This document shows, piece after piece, positions 49,464 through 60,600 of a stretch of 64,000 bases of DNA. Both the position numbers and the translations under genes were made by a program. The notes beneath the pieces are model-generated. The model had not been told where the DNA came from and ran no database searches. It saw only the letters and a list, made by a program, of their open reading frames with translations. This stretch comes from Flectonema sp. DT1601 (lineage: Eukaryota > Euglenozoa > Diplonemea > Diplonemida > Diplonemidae), in NCBI GenBank assembly GCA_964019425.1, contig OZ025793.1, positions 62,001 through 126,000 on the forward strand, written 5' to 3'. Within the stretch, counting starts at the first letter, position 1. The number at the start of each line of letters is the position of its first letter.

Positions 49464-50681
49464 CTACAGTAACACAATTGAACTACAGCTTTCAAGAAAG
49501 TGGTCGCCAAAAATAGTAATTTTAGACCACCCCGAAAGATCCAAAGTAGCCAGTTCGGTACAATTGAATAGAAAATAATGACCCACAGATGATAACTTAC
49601 TAAGAAAGGACAAGTCAAGCACAGTAAGAGATTTACAGTAACACAAGAAAGAGTCATCTATGGAAGTAACGCCACAGAGGGATGATAAATCTAGTTCTGT
49701 AAGTGAAGTACAATTGCAAAGAAATGAATTTCCAATTTTCAAGACGCTACCCCACCCCGACAAACACAGTTTGGTAATCGACTGGCAATTTCCCAAAAAG
49801 AACTGTCCGATTGACGAGAGATTATTAAACTCCGGCAACACCAACTCAGCAACTGATGAACAGTGAAAAAGAAAGGAATCACCAAGTTCCCTCACACTAC
49901 TAAGACTAGTAATGTCTAACTTAGTTACTGATGTACAATAGCAAAGAAAGAATTTACCAATAGTTGTCACACTACGTAGACCAGACATGTTAAGATCAGT
50001 AACCGAAACACAATTATATAAAAAATTATCAGAAATGGATATCACGTTACTCAAACTAGACAGATCTAATGTTTTGAGTGATGTGCAGTTGAAAATGAAA
50101 CTATCTCCGATTGACGTAGAATTTCGAAGACCAAACAAATCAAGTTCAGTGAGGGATGCAGAAGTGTGAATGAAACCATCACCGATAGCGACTGCTGATT
50201 GGATTCCCTTTAAATCTATTGACGTGATGGATCTGTTCCTCGATAAGAAATTATTTGATACAGAGGTTACCAAGTTATTTTGATTACAAAAAGAAACACT
50301 GTACACGCTGCTAGGGATCTGTCTACCTGAAAATGATAAGCAACCATCAATTGCAAATGTTGGAGTGTCCAAACAAAGTATTTTATTTAAAGTGTTGCAA
50401 TGGTTTACCATCGTAGTCATCTTTTCGGTATTTTCGAACCATTCAATTCCAAACATTTGTATTACAGATGTCATCAACTGTGAGTCAGATACAATTCCGT
50501 GAGATACCAGTAGGCTGCTTGACGGGAGTCGTGTTCCTTCAAAAGACAATTCAAGAAGAGCAGAATCAACTCCCCACTCATCAGCTGCTGCTTCAGTAGC
50601 GTCCTTGACTGTTGAGTCATCATATGCTATGAACATTATATCAGGGAATCCTGAATCTGGGTATGACACAGACAGCTGCAT
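49464..50681 (-). CDS. Ubiquitin-like domain plus BspA-type leucine-rich repeat protein
   Basis: 405 residues. Residues 1-70 follow the ubiquitin beta-grasp pattern (MQLSVSY, then DDSTVKDATEAAADEWGVD, LELSFEGTRLPSSSLL, GIVSDSQLM) but lack a terminal diglycine, so this would be a binding module rather than a conjugated modifier. From about 130 to the end are about ten LRRs of roughly 24 residues with the pattern LTELDLSSLxxVxSIGDxFL, typical of BspA-like LRRs found in many protists. The last repeat is cut by the stop codon, so either the protein ends mid-repeat or an exon is missing. TTGAAACAG lies 16 nt before the ATG. It neighbours a UBA protein. Confidence 0.85.
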   Translation of the reverse strand: MQLSVSYPDSGFPDIMFIAYDDSTVKDATEAAADEWGVDSALLELSFEGTRLPSSSLLVSHGIVSDSQLMTSVIQMFGIEWFENTEKMTTMVNHCNTLNKILCLDTPTFAIDGCLSFSGRQIPSSVYSVSFCNQNNLVTSVSNNFLSRNRSITSIDLKGIQSAVAIGDGFIHTSASLTELDLFGLRNSTSIGDSFIFNCTSLKTLDLSSLSNVISISDNFLYNCVSVTDLNMSGLRSVTTIGKFFLCYCTSVTKLDITSLSSVRELGDSFLFHCSSVAELVLPEFNNLSSIGQFFLGNCQSITKLCLSGWGSVLKIGNSFLCNCTSLTELDLSSLCGVTSIDDSFLCYCKSLTVLDLSFLSKLSSVGHYFLFNCTELATLDLSGWSKITIFGDHFLESCSSIVLL

Positions 50682-51025
50682 TATTTAATGTCAACACCTG
50701 TTTCAAAAAAAAATAAGGGAATTTTTTTTTTTTTTTTTTTTAAAACCGACAAAATAAAAACAGACAAACGGCAAATATTTAACATGTGAATAGCAACATG
50801 AAATAATTTACGCACCGAGCCTCAGCGCAATCAGTTTTCTGTGTCGCATCTCCCATTTTCTCGAAAATAGTGAACGGCCACCCAATAAGGGCAGCGCCTA
50901 AGCAATTATAGTAACAAAAAGAAGGAGAAACACAGTAGTGAAACACTTAAAAAAAGAAAACAGAAAGCTACTAACACTAATCTTCCAGAGGCTTTGATTT
51001 TATACTACTTGTCTTTCCTGGGAGG

Positions 51026-51114
51026 GAGAAGTCTTCATTTTGTAGTCATGAGCGGCTATCATTTTACGGTCAGGAAAATTATATTTTCCTGACAGCAATG
51101 AAGACATCTTTCTC
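51026..51114. ncRNA. Candidate structured RNA or compound hairpin
   Basis: Two nested inverted repeats: an outer stem of GAGAA plus GTCTTCATT (51026-51039) pairs with AATGAAGAC and TTCTC (51097-51114, a 4-nt bulge at 51106-51109), and inside it a perfect 11-bp stem GTCAGGAAAAT / ATTTTCCTGAC (51069-51093) with a 3-nt loop. The sequence is less AT-rich than its surroundings. Identity and strand unknown; a decayed small transposon end is an alternative. Confidence 0.4.
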
Positions 51115-51294
51115 GTGATCATAGCGACGCAAGGGGAAAATTATAAAAAAATATATACTGAAAAAAAAAAAAAAAAAAAAGGGACTTGTTATCCGCGCAA
51201 TGCACTCGAAGGTGATGAGCATTGAAGGGTCTGCAAGCACAATGGCTCAAAAGAAAAATAAAATAAAATAAAAAGGGAACGGGTTGAAATGCGT

Positions 51295-51396
51295 TGAAAA
51301 TATTTATGAAGAAGTAAAATCTGAATTGTACCAGAGTTAACTAAAAATAAATGTTAGTCATGATACATGTTGACTAAAGGTAATGGTAGTATAGGA
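51295..51396. repeat. Dispersed ~100-bp repeat, copy 2
   Basis: Partner of 49225-49330 (see there). Followed by GTAATGGTAGTATAGG versus GTAATGTTAGTATAGA in copy 1. It lies about 0.6-0.7 kb from the LRR gene start. Confidence 0.75.
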
Positions 51397-52221
51397 AAAC
51401 ACACCACAATTGACGTAAATACTTTACATTATAATAAATGTTTTTAACTTGGCTGCATACACATCTCTTTTTTTTCCGTGTTGTCATTCAGTGCAGTACG
51501 GAATCGAGTTATTCAATTACGAATTAATCGTGAGCCCTGGGAAACCAAAAACCAGGGATATAATGTAATACGGCAGAGTGTAGGTTTTTTCATCTATTAA
51601 TTACTTGTCAACATACAAATAAGATTCCTTTAAAAGGGGGGAGAAAATCTCATTTTTTTCGAACAACTAGTGATGTGACAGGAGAAGGGTGACGGGATAA
51701 GCAACACAACGAATACAAAGATATCCAATATAAGGAAAAGCAAGACTAAGAGGATAGGCAAACTGAAGGAAAAACGAACACACACCCCCCTCTAAAATAA
51801 AACCACTTGTTGAAGTACAGGTAGTTTACCCCACCTTACCAACTAAGACTAGGTGACGGAATACACAAAGTTAGGGCTAAAAGAAGGATAGTATCCACCA
51901 GAAGTTCACCGATTTTTTATTTTTCTTTTTTGCATGTAGTGGAGAAGAGGACGAGGACTTAAATGTAAATCCCCCCCTTCAGATAGTTAATGAGGTCAAT
52001 AATCTTTACTAATGAAGGGATGCTATAAATTAATAGCGAAGGAAGAAGAGACCAGGTCAGAACATATTGGTACCGTATATGGTAAAGGGAAACAGCAATA
52101 TTAAAAAAAAAAAAAAATTAAAAAAACAAATTAAAAAAAACTAGGCCTCCTAGGTGAGTAGGTGGCTTCGGTGCAGAAATTTCTCAGGATTTCAAATCAT
52201 TTCTTTTTTTTTTTTTTTCTT

Positions 52222-52253
<32 letters not shown>

Positions 52254-52305
52254 TTTGTTGTAAACACAAAGAAGTCAAGCAGCTTTTGAAAAAAAAAAAG
52301 TTTAA

Positions 52306-54050
52306 CCCTTACACCACCGTAAGAACCCCCAAAACAACGGGTCCAAAATTTTACTGTTTTTTCAAAAAGAGAAAAGGTACCCCCCCAGAAAACCTATGTA
52401 CCAAACCGGACACAACTACTCCTACGGGTCAATAGCACCTGTCACCCACACACCTAACGGTGCGTACCTTGGTGCGTTGTTGCACATTCAGCAGAACTAA
52501 CAAAGTCGGCAGTGTCGCAATAACGTACTCAACGGTTTCCATTCATAGCAGCTGCATGTTATTCCCTTCCCGTATTTTGAAAGGGATGATGTTTCTGCGC
52601 AACATCATGTCAGAGGGAGCCCAAGTAAAGAGAATGCCAAATCACGGCCGATATTAAATCGAAAAATCAGATTTTTTCCCTGTTTTTTGAGCTTGTAAAA
52701 GCCCTCTGTGGTCGCGGAAAATACACAAACAACCCGCATCATGGCACAGCAGGTTCAGACACACAGGAGGATTACCGCATCGGGGTTGATAAGCTCGAAA
52801 AATACAAATAACATCGATCCCAGATCATGGAACTTCATTAGTAACAGTGCAGCTACTTAGATCAGACCGTGTTGGGCTGGATCTATAAACTTCCACCTCT
52901 TTACCCCACCAGCCTGGCATACTGGATTTTTGGGAAGTTGGCGGTTTAGGAACATCACAAGGAATTTTGTAGTTTTGGAGAATGTGATACCTTTTGAAAT
53001 ATGGGTAAGCACAAAGCGCTTGGTTGCATCGCTCACAGTAATCTAGTGATTGTGCGCGCTTTGCGCGAACTGCACACTGACGAGCCTTTTCCATCTTTCC
53101 GGGGTAGTGTCCCAAAGCTGGCTTGAGGCGATCAGGGATTGATACTGATTGTGGAGAAGGCGGTACTGATGGTGTTATTAATAGTGTTGGTGCCGCTCTG
53201 GTACGTTTAAATGTACCTAAGCTGCCCAAAACAAAGCCAATTTGAAGGATAAGAATCTCTTGCTTCTCCAGCCAGATTCACTACTATCCGTCCAAATTCC
53301 ACCATGCCCACGTCGCATCAGGATAAAGGAATTCAAAATACACGTCTCCACTTCGGATCCTCATGCTCGGGAGCAGGTAATATCGCAGAGAAGTGTAAGT
53401 TCCTCAGTATTTCGGCAAAGCGATTACGTGAAAACACTTGCGGAAAGAACAACAGGGGGGGTCAACAGCATGTCATTCAAACCCCAGGAATCCCCTAGGT
53501 TAGATTTTATTGGGAGGCGCGTCAGTAGTGTTGTGCCAACAAAGGCCCTTCGCTCCTGCGTACTGGTTTTAAATTTCCTTCCCCTCTGTGAGGCATAGAC
53601 CTCAGAGTTTTTCTTCATCAGCTGGAAAACTGACTATCCGAAGAAAAACTCAAAAACCTGCAGCTCCGACTTGCGTGCAACTCTAATCTTTAACGTTTCT
53701 TGGAAACGCGTTTTTATTCTTGGTAACCCTTGTTACCTCCCCTCCCCATTTGGAGTCAGATACTTCGTCAAGTGACGAATCGGAGCACACCGACGATGGA
53801 TTAACAAATACTGTTGCATCCTCATCAGAACTGTGGACCGACATATTTCCCAAGTTGATTTTGGCCAGCTTTAGCAAATGGAAAATTTACCATTTAATAA
53901 AAACTATTGCGGCGCAACACGTAAGGAACATAAAAGACATCTCAATAATACCTCTCCCGTGAAATCGTTGTACTCAGAAATGCAAAATTTTCACTTAGCA
54001 AAAAAAAAATTTTTTTTCAGACTGATATATCAGCTCCGGTGGTGTAAGGG
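52306..54050 (-). mobile_element. Decayed piggyBac DNA transposon
   Basis: The element is bounded by 14-bp perfect terminal inverted repeats, CCCTTACACCACCG at 52306-52319 and its complement at 54037-54050, each next to the TTAA target duplication (52302-52305 and 54051-54054) that defines piggyBac. Size 1,745 bp. The minus-strand frame 53229-52825 encodes the C-terminal cysteine-rich DNA-binding domain (SLDYCERCNQALC, YPYFKRYH); the frame 53877-53683 encodes an acidic N-terminus (SSDEDATVF) of the usual type. The catalytic DDD region between them is largely missing or scrambled: total coding space is too short for the usual 550-600 residue transposase. Non-autonomous. Confidence 0.92.
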
Positions 54051-54054
54051 TTAA

Positions 54055-55099
54055 TTAAAAAAAAGGGAATCTTTGACAACACATTCTTTTTGATACTGCC
54101 GTCTAGAATAGTATTTTCATTCCAATGGAACCCTTGCAGAGTTCTTTTAAAAGGGACAAAAAAACAAAAAAAAAAACTTCTTAATTAATAAAAAAGCCGC
54201 AATTGACAACAGTGAAGTGCTGGCACAGATTTAATCAAACATAATCACATTCCTTCTTCCTTTTTTTTTTTTTTTTTAATTTTTTTTTATTATGAATTGC
54301 TCCTATTGTCTCTTGGGGGTGCTCAACGAACACCCTAACATAGTAAACGAATAATTTAAAAAAAAAAAAAAAAAAAATTATATATTTTGCAAAAAAAAAA
54401 TTAATGAACTCTCACAGAGTGATTTAGTGATCATTCACTTTCTTAAAACCAACTTACCAAAACTTAACAACATAAACAAATCTTCCCCGTTCTAACCCCA
54501 CATTAAACTTCGTTGAGTGTTTCCTTCAAGAGATTTCTACTTTCTCTACACACTTTTAAAAAAAAAAAGAAAGAAAAAAAAAAAGACTTGCCAATTAATT
54601 TTTTACTAGTACGCAAAACCATAACACACAACGATTGTCATGTGTCGCGACTCTCATAAAAAACGTGGGTATCGGCATTTTAAAAACACAATTTTTTTTT
54701 TTTTTTTTTTGAAAATAAAAATTAAAAAAAAACAATCAGGATAGCAACAGTGGAACAGTCACTGGGGAGGTGAGATAAAAAGAAGAGCAAAATTTCACAG
54801 CAACATGAATATTAAAACTGAGCTGCGTAGGAACACTCGCACGAAAATTTAATTCATACCTGCGAAAATATTACATTGAGCTAATCAGAAAACAGATACC
54901 AGCAGGTATACAAATGTGACTGACAATGAAGATTTCTTTGAATATTGTTATCTCCTTCGTATTTTGCCTTTGAAGAGAGTCTCAAAGGAACAGCACTGAT
55001 AATGAAACGACCGATTGAATCGGTTCGTTCTTCTTTTCATACTAAGTCGTCAACGAAGTCTATCTCCGTAAGAGGAATCCAATGGTATCCTTTCACATA
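54055..55099. other. Intergenic region, homopolymer rich
   Basis: About 1.0 kb. A or T runs at 54004-54018, 54262-54277, 54358-54377, 54557-54582 and 54692-54709. No supported gene; a short plus frame at 54945-55220 is antisense to the kinase 3' end. Confidence 0.55.
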
Positions 55100-57052
55100 T
55101 TATGTAAGACTCGATGATGATGTCAGTCGAGATACGATTGCAGCCGCCGATGGTCTTTCCTCAGGATTAACAGAAAGCATACCGAGAATAACATCAATTA
55201 AAATATTATCTAATCCATAACTACTCATCTCTGCTCTCATTGTATCTCTTTCAAAGGCTGGGTCATTTAACTTCATAAGGAGACCAATTGATCCTTTCTT
55301 TGGAAATCTACCAACAAGAGCATACATCGTACAACCAAAAGAAAATAAATCAATAGCTTCTGTGTATGACTGGCCGTGACTGAAAAGTTCTGGAGCTGCG
55401 AATTGAAGTGTACCAACCTCAGAGTGCATGGAATCAGCGCTGCTGCGAGCAAGACCAAAGTCAGCAACTTTTAATGACCCATTAGCTGCAACAAGGATAT
55501 TACGAGGCTTTAAGTCTCGGTGAACAACTCCTTTAGCATGCAAGTGAGCCAGAGCTCTGGCAATCTGAAGAGTCCAGTCTCGGATATCTTGGTTGGTGAC
55601 GTGAGATTTTCGTGCTGCGTAAGTTTCTAAGTCACCGTTTGGACAATACTCCATAACCATGCAAACAAATCCACCAAAACCTGTTGAATTTCTAAGACCG
55701 TTATTCCCATTAAGGATTAAACCTCGAAGAGGATCTGGTGTTGAATGAGCAACAGTTGATACTCCATCACTCATAGCACTCCTTGAACTTGATAATGTTT
55801 GTTCTTCAGTTGTGTCAGTAAGACCAGCAGTCTCTGTTAGATAAGTACTTGATTGATCACCGAGAATCCAACCACTACTTTCATTGTCTAATGTTGACGT
55901 TTCTCCATTAACACCTTCTGCGTATAAGTTTAAGTATTCGACAACATTCGGGTGTTGCACATACATTAATGAACGTACTTCATTCATTGCTTTGTTGACA
56001 GCGTGGAAATCAACGCAAGGAATTCTCTTTATCGCAACTGTTCGGTTGTCATGTTTACTTGTCGCAATGAAGACGGTTCCAAAAGAACCAGAACCCAACA
56101 TGTGTTGTAATTCATATTGCTCTGCCCCAGCAATAGTTTTCGCAAATGGAGTATTGTCTCCATGATGACCACCGTGAGAGTGGATTTGAACGTGGCCGTG
56201 ATTATGTCTCTGCTTATCAGACATTATAGCATCAAAGAGTCTCAAGCAAGCTTCCACACCAATAGCTGCAAAGTGCAATACGAGAATAATTTCAACTACA
56301 CAAGAATGAAGAGCTAAGAAAGAAGAAACCAAATCAATCAACAACAATAAGACAACTGTACTCAACCATTTCCCATTCCAAACAAGTCGGAGTAAAATAG
56401 CAAAGTATGTTCCAAAAGTTCGTTGTAGAACGCAGTCATGTGCTTTTCCAGTATCGTATTCGTGTTTCATTATCAATCCTAAGTCTCTCCATTCACGGAA
56501 TTCTTTTAGTTGACGACTTAAATCAACAACAACTAAAATAGGCATCAACAGCATGTGTTTGTACATAAAGTGTGATGCTGCCCATGCTGTAATGGCATTC
56601 GGAAACATCATAAATATAATCCAGAAACCAGAACCGATCCATTCTGTGTCGTAAGATAGAGATTGAGAAGTCTCCATTAGTAATAACCAAGTCACTGTGA
56701 TCCTCGGGGATACTGGCATTCCTAAAACTAAGAATAGAGTAGCTCTCGGATGTTGTTCCATCCAACACCAGACGTTATTAGATGCCAACGGATCACTCTC
56801 TCCAGGGAAATAGTCGTCGACTATATCTCCAACCATACCACATGTGTGTCTACTCATGATTCGGTCAGCGACTACCATACACAACATAAGTAGCATTAAT
56901 TTCCACATTCCAGATGGTAATTTAGCACAACAAGAACCTTCTGAATTCTTTACCATGTCACAACATGGTAGGAAACCTTTTATAAGGTTCGTGGTTACTA
57001 ACTCCTGCCATTTTTTATAATTAATGAGGTCAGAGAGTGGGCAGCCATCCAT
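55100..57052 (-). CDS. Membrane-anchored protein kinase
   Basis: 650 residues, single exon. The N-terminal 270 residues contain four to seven hydrophobic spans (for example MWKLMLLMLCMVVADRIM, WLSTVVLLLLIDLVSSFLAL, VVEIILVLHFAAIGVEACL). A His-rich linker (HNHGHVQIHSHGGHHGD) leads to a cytosolic kinase domain (about 310-645): LGSGSFGTVF, VAIKRI, HRDLKPRNIL, VADFGLARS, FAAPELF; all catalytic residues present. A Ser/Thr-rich insert of about 100 residues sits between the ATP-binding lobe strands. Ser/Thr kinase of uncertain group, possibly NEK- or STE-like. CCACACAG lies 16 nt before the ATG. No extracellular ligand domain is seen. Confidence 0.92.
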   Translation of the reverse strand: MDGCPLSDLINYKKWQELVTTNLIKGFLPCCDMVKNSEGSCCAKLPSGMWKLMLLMLCMVVADRIMSRHTCGMVGDIVDDYFPGESDPLASNNVWCWMEQHPRATLFLVLGMPVSPRITVTWLLLMETSQSLSYDTEWIGSGFWIIFMMFPNAITAWAASHFMYKHMLLMPILVVVDLSRQLKEFREWRDLGLIMKHEYDTGKAHDCVLQRTFGTYFAILLRLVWNGKWLSTVVLLLLIDLVSSFLALHSCVVEIILVLHFAAIGVEACLRLFDAIMSDKQRHNHGHVQIHSHGGHHGDNTPFAKTIAGAEQYELQHMLGSGSFGTVFIATSKHDNRTVAIKRIPCVDFHAVNKAMNEVRSLMYVQHPNVVEYLNLYAEGVNGETSTLDNESSGWILGDQSSTYLTETAGLTDTTEEQTLSSSRSAMSDGVSTVAHSTPDPLRGLILNGNNGLRNSTGFGGFVCMVMEYCPNGDLETYAARKSHVTNQDIRDWTLQIARALAHLHAKGVVHRDLKPRNILVAANGSLKVADFGLARSSADSMHSEVGTLQFAAPELFSHGQSYTEAIDLFSFGCTMYALVGRFPKKGSIGLLMKLNDPAFERDTMRAEMSSYGLDNILIDVILGMLSVNPEERPSAAAIVSRLTSSSSLT

Positions 57053-57622
57053 TTAATGTAATGCGGCCCTGTGTGGAGATTTTGAATGTGTAATATAGAT
57101 ATATTTAGGTTTGGTTTTTTTTTTTTTCCCTTCTTACTTTCTCTCAATAAATATTCTACAAGAGGCGGTACAAGTCTAACATATCCAGTAGGAGGAGGTG
57201 ATGGGTCAACTGGGTTGGATTACAACTAGAAAAGAAAAGAAAAAGCAAAGAAAGAAACAAAAACAAAAAAAAGAACACTAAAAAAAACCTGTTCATATAA
57301 ACCAGTAACGTTTCAGGAAACAGAAAAGAAGTATATTTTTTACCGTTTTTTTTTTTTTAACCAACTAAAATGAGCAGACCTCACTAGGGACTGCTTTTAT
57401 TAGTGTTGTTGCATACATGAACAACAATAACAACAAAAAAAAAAAAAAAAAAAAAAAAACGATTTCTATCACTTGGAGTAGGGGCAGATAAGATGACACA
57501 TTTATACAAACAGAAAAGGTACTTAAAAAAAATGAATGTTCTCCAAGCCTACTAACAAAAGTAGCCTCTGATTCAGCAACAACACATCCACGAAGTCGAA
57601 TAAAAAGTTTGCTTAATAATAT
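57053..57622. other. Intergenic region
   Basis: 570 bp. T run at 57115-57128, A runs at 57241-57290 and 57436-57460. No gene on either strand. Confidence 0.55.
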
Positions 57623-60600
57623 TTAATAAAGCATTCGTGAGGGTGAACGAGAAACAGCTGCAGGAGGGGAAGCAGTAACAGTTCGAGGAGACATGAGAGG
57701 TTGTACAGATCGAATGTGAGTAGGATTAATATGAGTAGTTGCAACTGCTGTGTGAGGTATCGAATTTCTAGAAACTGGTGCGACAAACGAAGGACTTGGT
57801 AATGGAAGTGGAGGCATTGCCGCAAGATCTGTTTTCATCTGAGCAAGCTGCAGTTCCGCTCTTGCGATCGCTGGAGGAGGTAAACTTCCTGGGGGAGGAG
57901 CGACTGCTGGAGCTGGTCTCCCAGCCTTCTTCAATTCTTCTTCTCGAAGTCTTCGAAGTTTTCCATTTTCCTTCTCAATTGTCGCAAGCTGATCTCTCAG
58001 CATTTTGTTCTTTCTGTCTGAAGTCGGAGATGAGACGTCAAGTGTTCTGGATCTTCTTGTACTCCCAATCTGTCTCTGAAGAGAATTTATTTCTTCTTTT
58101 GAAATAGCTAACTGTCTCTGAAGGGAGGCGATTTCCTCTTCTTTTGTAAGTTGTTTGGACTGTTCTTCTCGTAGTAGTTTTTCAATATTGTCGAGGGTTA
58201 AAGTCTTCTCTCGGATTTCATGTTGAAAGGATCCGACCCATGTTTCTTGAGTTCGCTTTTCAACTTCCAGTCGCTCTAACTCAGTACTGAAGGCACCAAA
58301 TTCCCTTTCCCGTCTTTCGCCTTCGGCTCGCAAATGCATCGCCATGGCTTCATTCTGTTGCGCAATATTCCTCTCACTTTCGACATGCCGCTCAAGTTCG
58401 CTTACTCTCAACTTTTGTTGCTCCCCAATTACTTCGGCTTTACGAAGTTTAGCCTCGAGCTCGCTTATAGTGAGTTGAAGTTTCCTGTTTTTTTAAATAT
58501 TTCTTTTTCTCACTAAACGATACTGTGTTGTCTCAACCAAAGGAAGACATACCGACTGTTTCTTTCAGAAGAGATGTGCGCATCCTGAGAAGCATGAAAA
58601 GCTGCAAGCTGTTGACGCATGTCATTTACCTGATTGGTGTGTTAGTTGTTATTTGTTAGGATTGAAACCCTCGACACAGATAGAAACTCACTAATGGGAT
58701 TACTTATTTAAAAAGAATAATTGATGTACCTGAACTTCACGTTGTTTGAGCTCAGCAGTGAGCCTCATCACTCCTTTGTCAGTTTTTGTCTCGGTCTGAC
58801 TTTGCTTTCGTCGAAGAAGTTCTGCTTCGTTGATAGCAACAGTACGTTGACGGGTTACTTCTTCAACAGTTTCCTTCATTGCGGCGTGTTCTGCGCGAAG
58901 TCTGCGAAGAACGTCCGCAGACTCGTAACGGTCACTTTCACTGTTTTGTGCAACACTTGCTAGTCGGCGAACTTCATCGCCATTTGTTTCTCGTTGTCTT
59001 TCCAGTTCTCTAACTTCTGAGAACAGAAGTCTGTTCTTTTCTTCCAACAAGGAGATCGATCTCTCATCTGAGCGATCCTTCTCTCTGAACTTGTCCTGAA
59101 TATCTATTAACTGCTGCTCAAGTTGCATAGCTTCTGATGTTTTCGCATAAAGCTGACTGTCCCTTTGTGAAAGTCTATCTCTTAAAGTTTGAACATCATC
59201 AATATGTTGAAGAGGTGAGCTATCATGAGTACCACTCATTAATAAATTACCTCCTCTTAGAGTTGTCCATCTCATACAGGTATGAGCTAGCCAATGAAGT
59301 CCTTCAACGAAGTCAGACCAAACACGTGCACGATCTGCTTTTTCACGTTCTTCTACTCTGTCACGTTCAACACCTCCCAGTGATTCAAGTAGTAGATAGA
59401 GTCGACGTGAAATAGCTTTCTCACTCTCGTAGTCGAGAGAGACGTCAGTGAGCTGTGCCCGCAGTGCATCAATCTCACTCCGAGTTACTCTGATTTCCAA
59501 CTCAGCTTCTGAATTTGATCTTTTTAAAGCAGACAACTTCTCAGTCAGAGACTGTTGCAATACCGTTAGACGATCGACATCTTTATCAGCAGCATCTCTG
59601 GCAAGTGCTTCATTCTGAAGTTTGACTTCGAGTTCCATTACTGTGGCCCGAAGACCGGCTACTTGAGTTTTCATGTCCTCCGAAGTTGCTGTTAGCGCTC
59701 GAGATTTCATTAAACTATCTTCACGAGATTGTTCTGCTCGGACAGTACGAGTTTCGAGTTCAAGAATACGAGTCTGTAATATGTGTCTATCACTACCTGA
59801 ATGATCATCTTGTAGTAGTTGTTGTAGTTCTTTGATCCTCGTACTGCAACCAATTTCAAGTTGAGCATGTCTGTCTCTCCAGGCTTCTAATTCCTGTTCG
59901 TGTCTAAGTCCGTTGTGATGTATTTCTTGTTGAAGTATTTCCACCTCTCGCTTGGCTGTTTCAGCTGCCGCCCTCGAAGCCCAACCTCCGTCAGCTTCAC
60001 CAGTCTCTCCTCCATTGTAGTGAATAAGTCTGATTTCTAATTGAGAGACTAAGTTCTCTAGTTCATGAATGCGACAGTCTTTTAAGAGCAGATCACTTTT
60101 CGACGGCAATTTTTCAGACGGTTTAAAAGCAGGTTGGAGCTCCTGCTCATCGAGAGATTTGATGAGTGCCTGTTGTTGAAGACTAGCGAGGATAGCATCT
60201 GTTTCAGTTATTGTGTTTGGTAAAGGAGGAGCAGGACTTGAAGGTCTGGGAGGTGATTGCAGACCACCTCCTCTTGCAGTAAGAATTCTTTCTGTAGAAG
60301 TTGGAGGACTATATCTAGGTGGAGACACTGACAGTGCTTGCCCAACTACTCCAATTGCAGAAGCAGACCTGGTGACCTGTCGAGGTGTTGACATAACAAA
60401 AGGTTCACTCAAATCAAAAGAAACACTATTACTAACAACAGGAAGACTATTACTAACAACAGGAACTGGACCTGCTTTCTGAGCAGATTGTAATAAAGAC
60501 ATCATCTGGTCCATTTGAACTTGTTGTTGACTAGTTAAAGGTCCATTACGAGTAGCAGCAGCAAGGATTACTAATCTAGCAATTGGAAGTGATTGGAGAA

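Larger units (their letters stand above)
50682..52301. other. Long intergenic region
   Basis: 1.6 kb with A/T runs (50720-50740, 51160-51180, 52100-52140, 52203-52252). It holds a structured hairpin at 51026-51114 and copy 2 of the dispersed 100-bp repeat (51295-51396). No protein gene supported. Confidence 0.55.

Noticed and set aside
50681-52300. tRNA or spliced-leader RNA gene in the long gaps
   Set aside because: No A/B boxes, no Sm site with a GT after a leader-like exon, and no known snRNA sequence could be read in any intergenic region.
52825-53229. Treating the Cys-rich frame as a host zinc-finger gene
   Set aside because: It lies inside TTAA-flanked inverted repeats and matches the piggyBac C-terminal cysteine domain.
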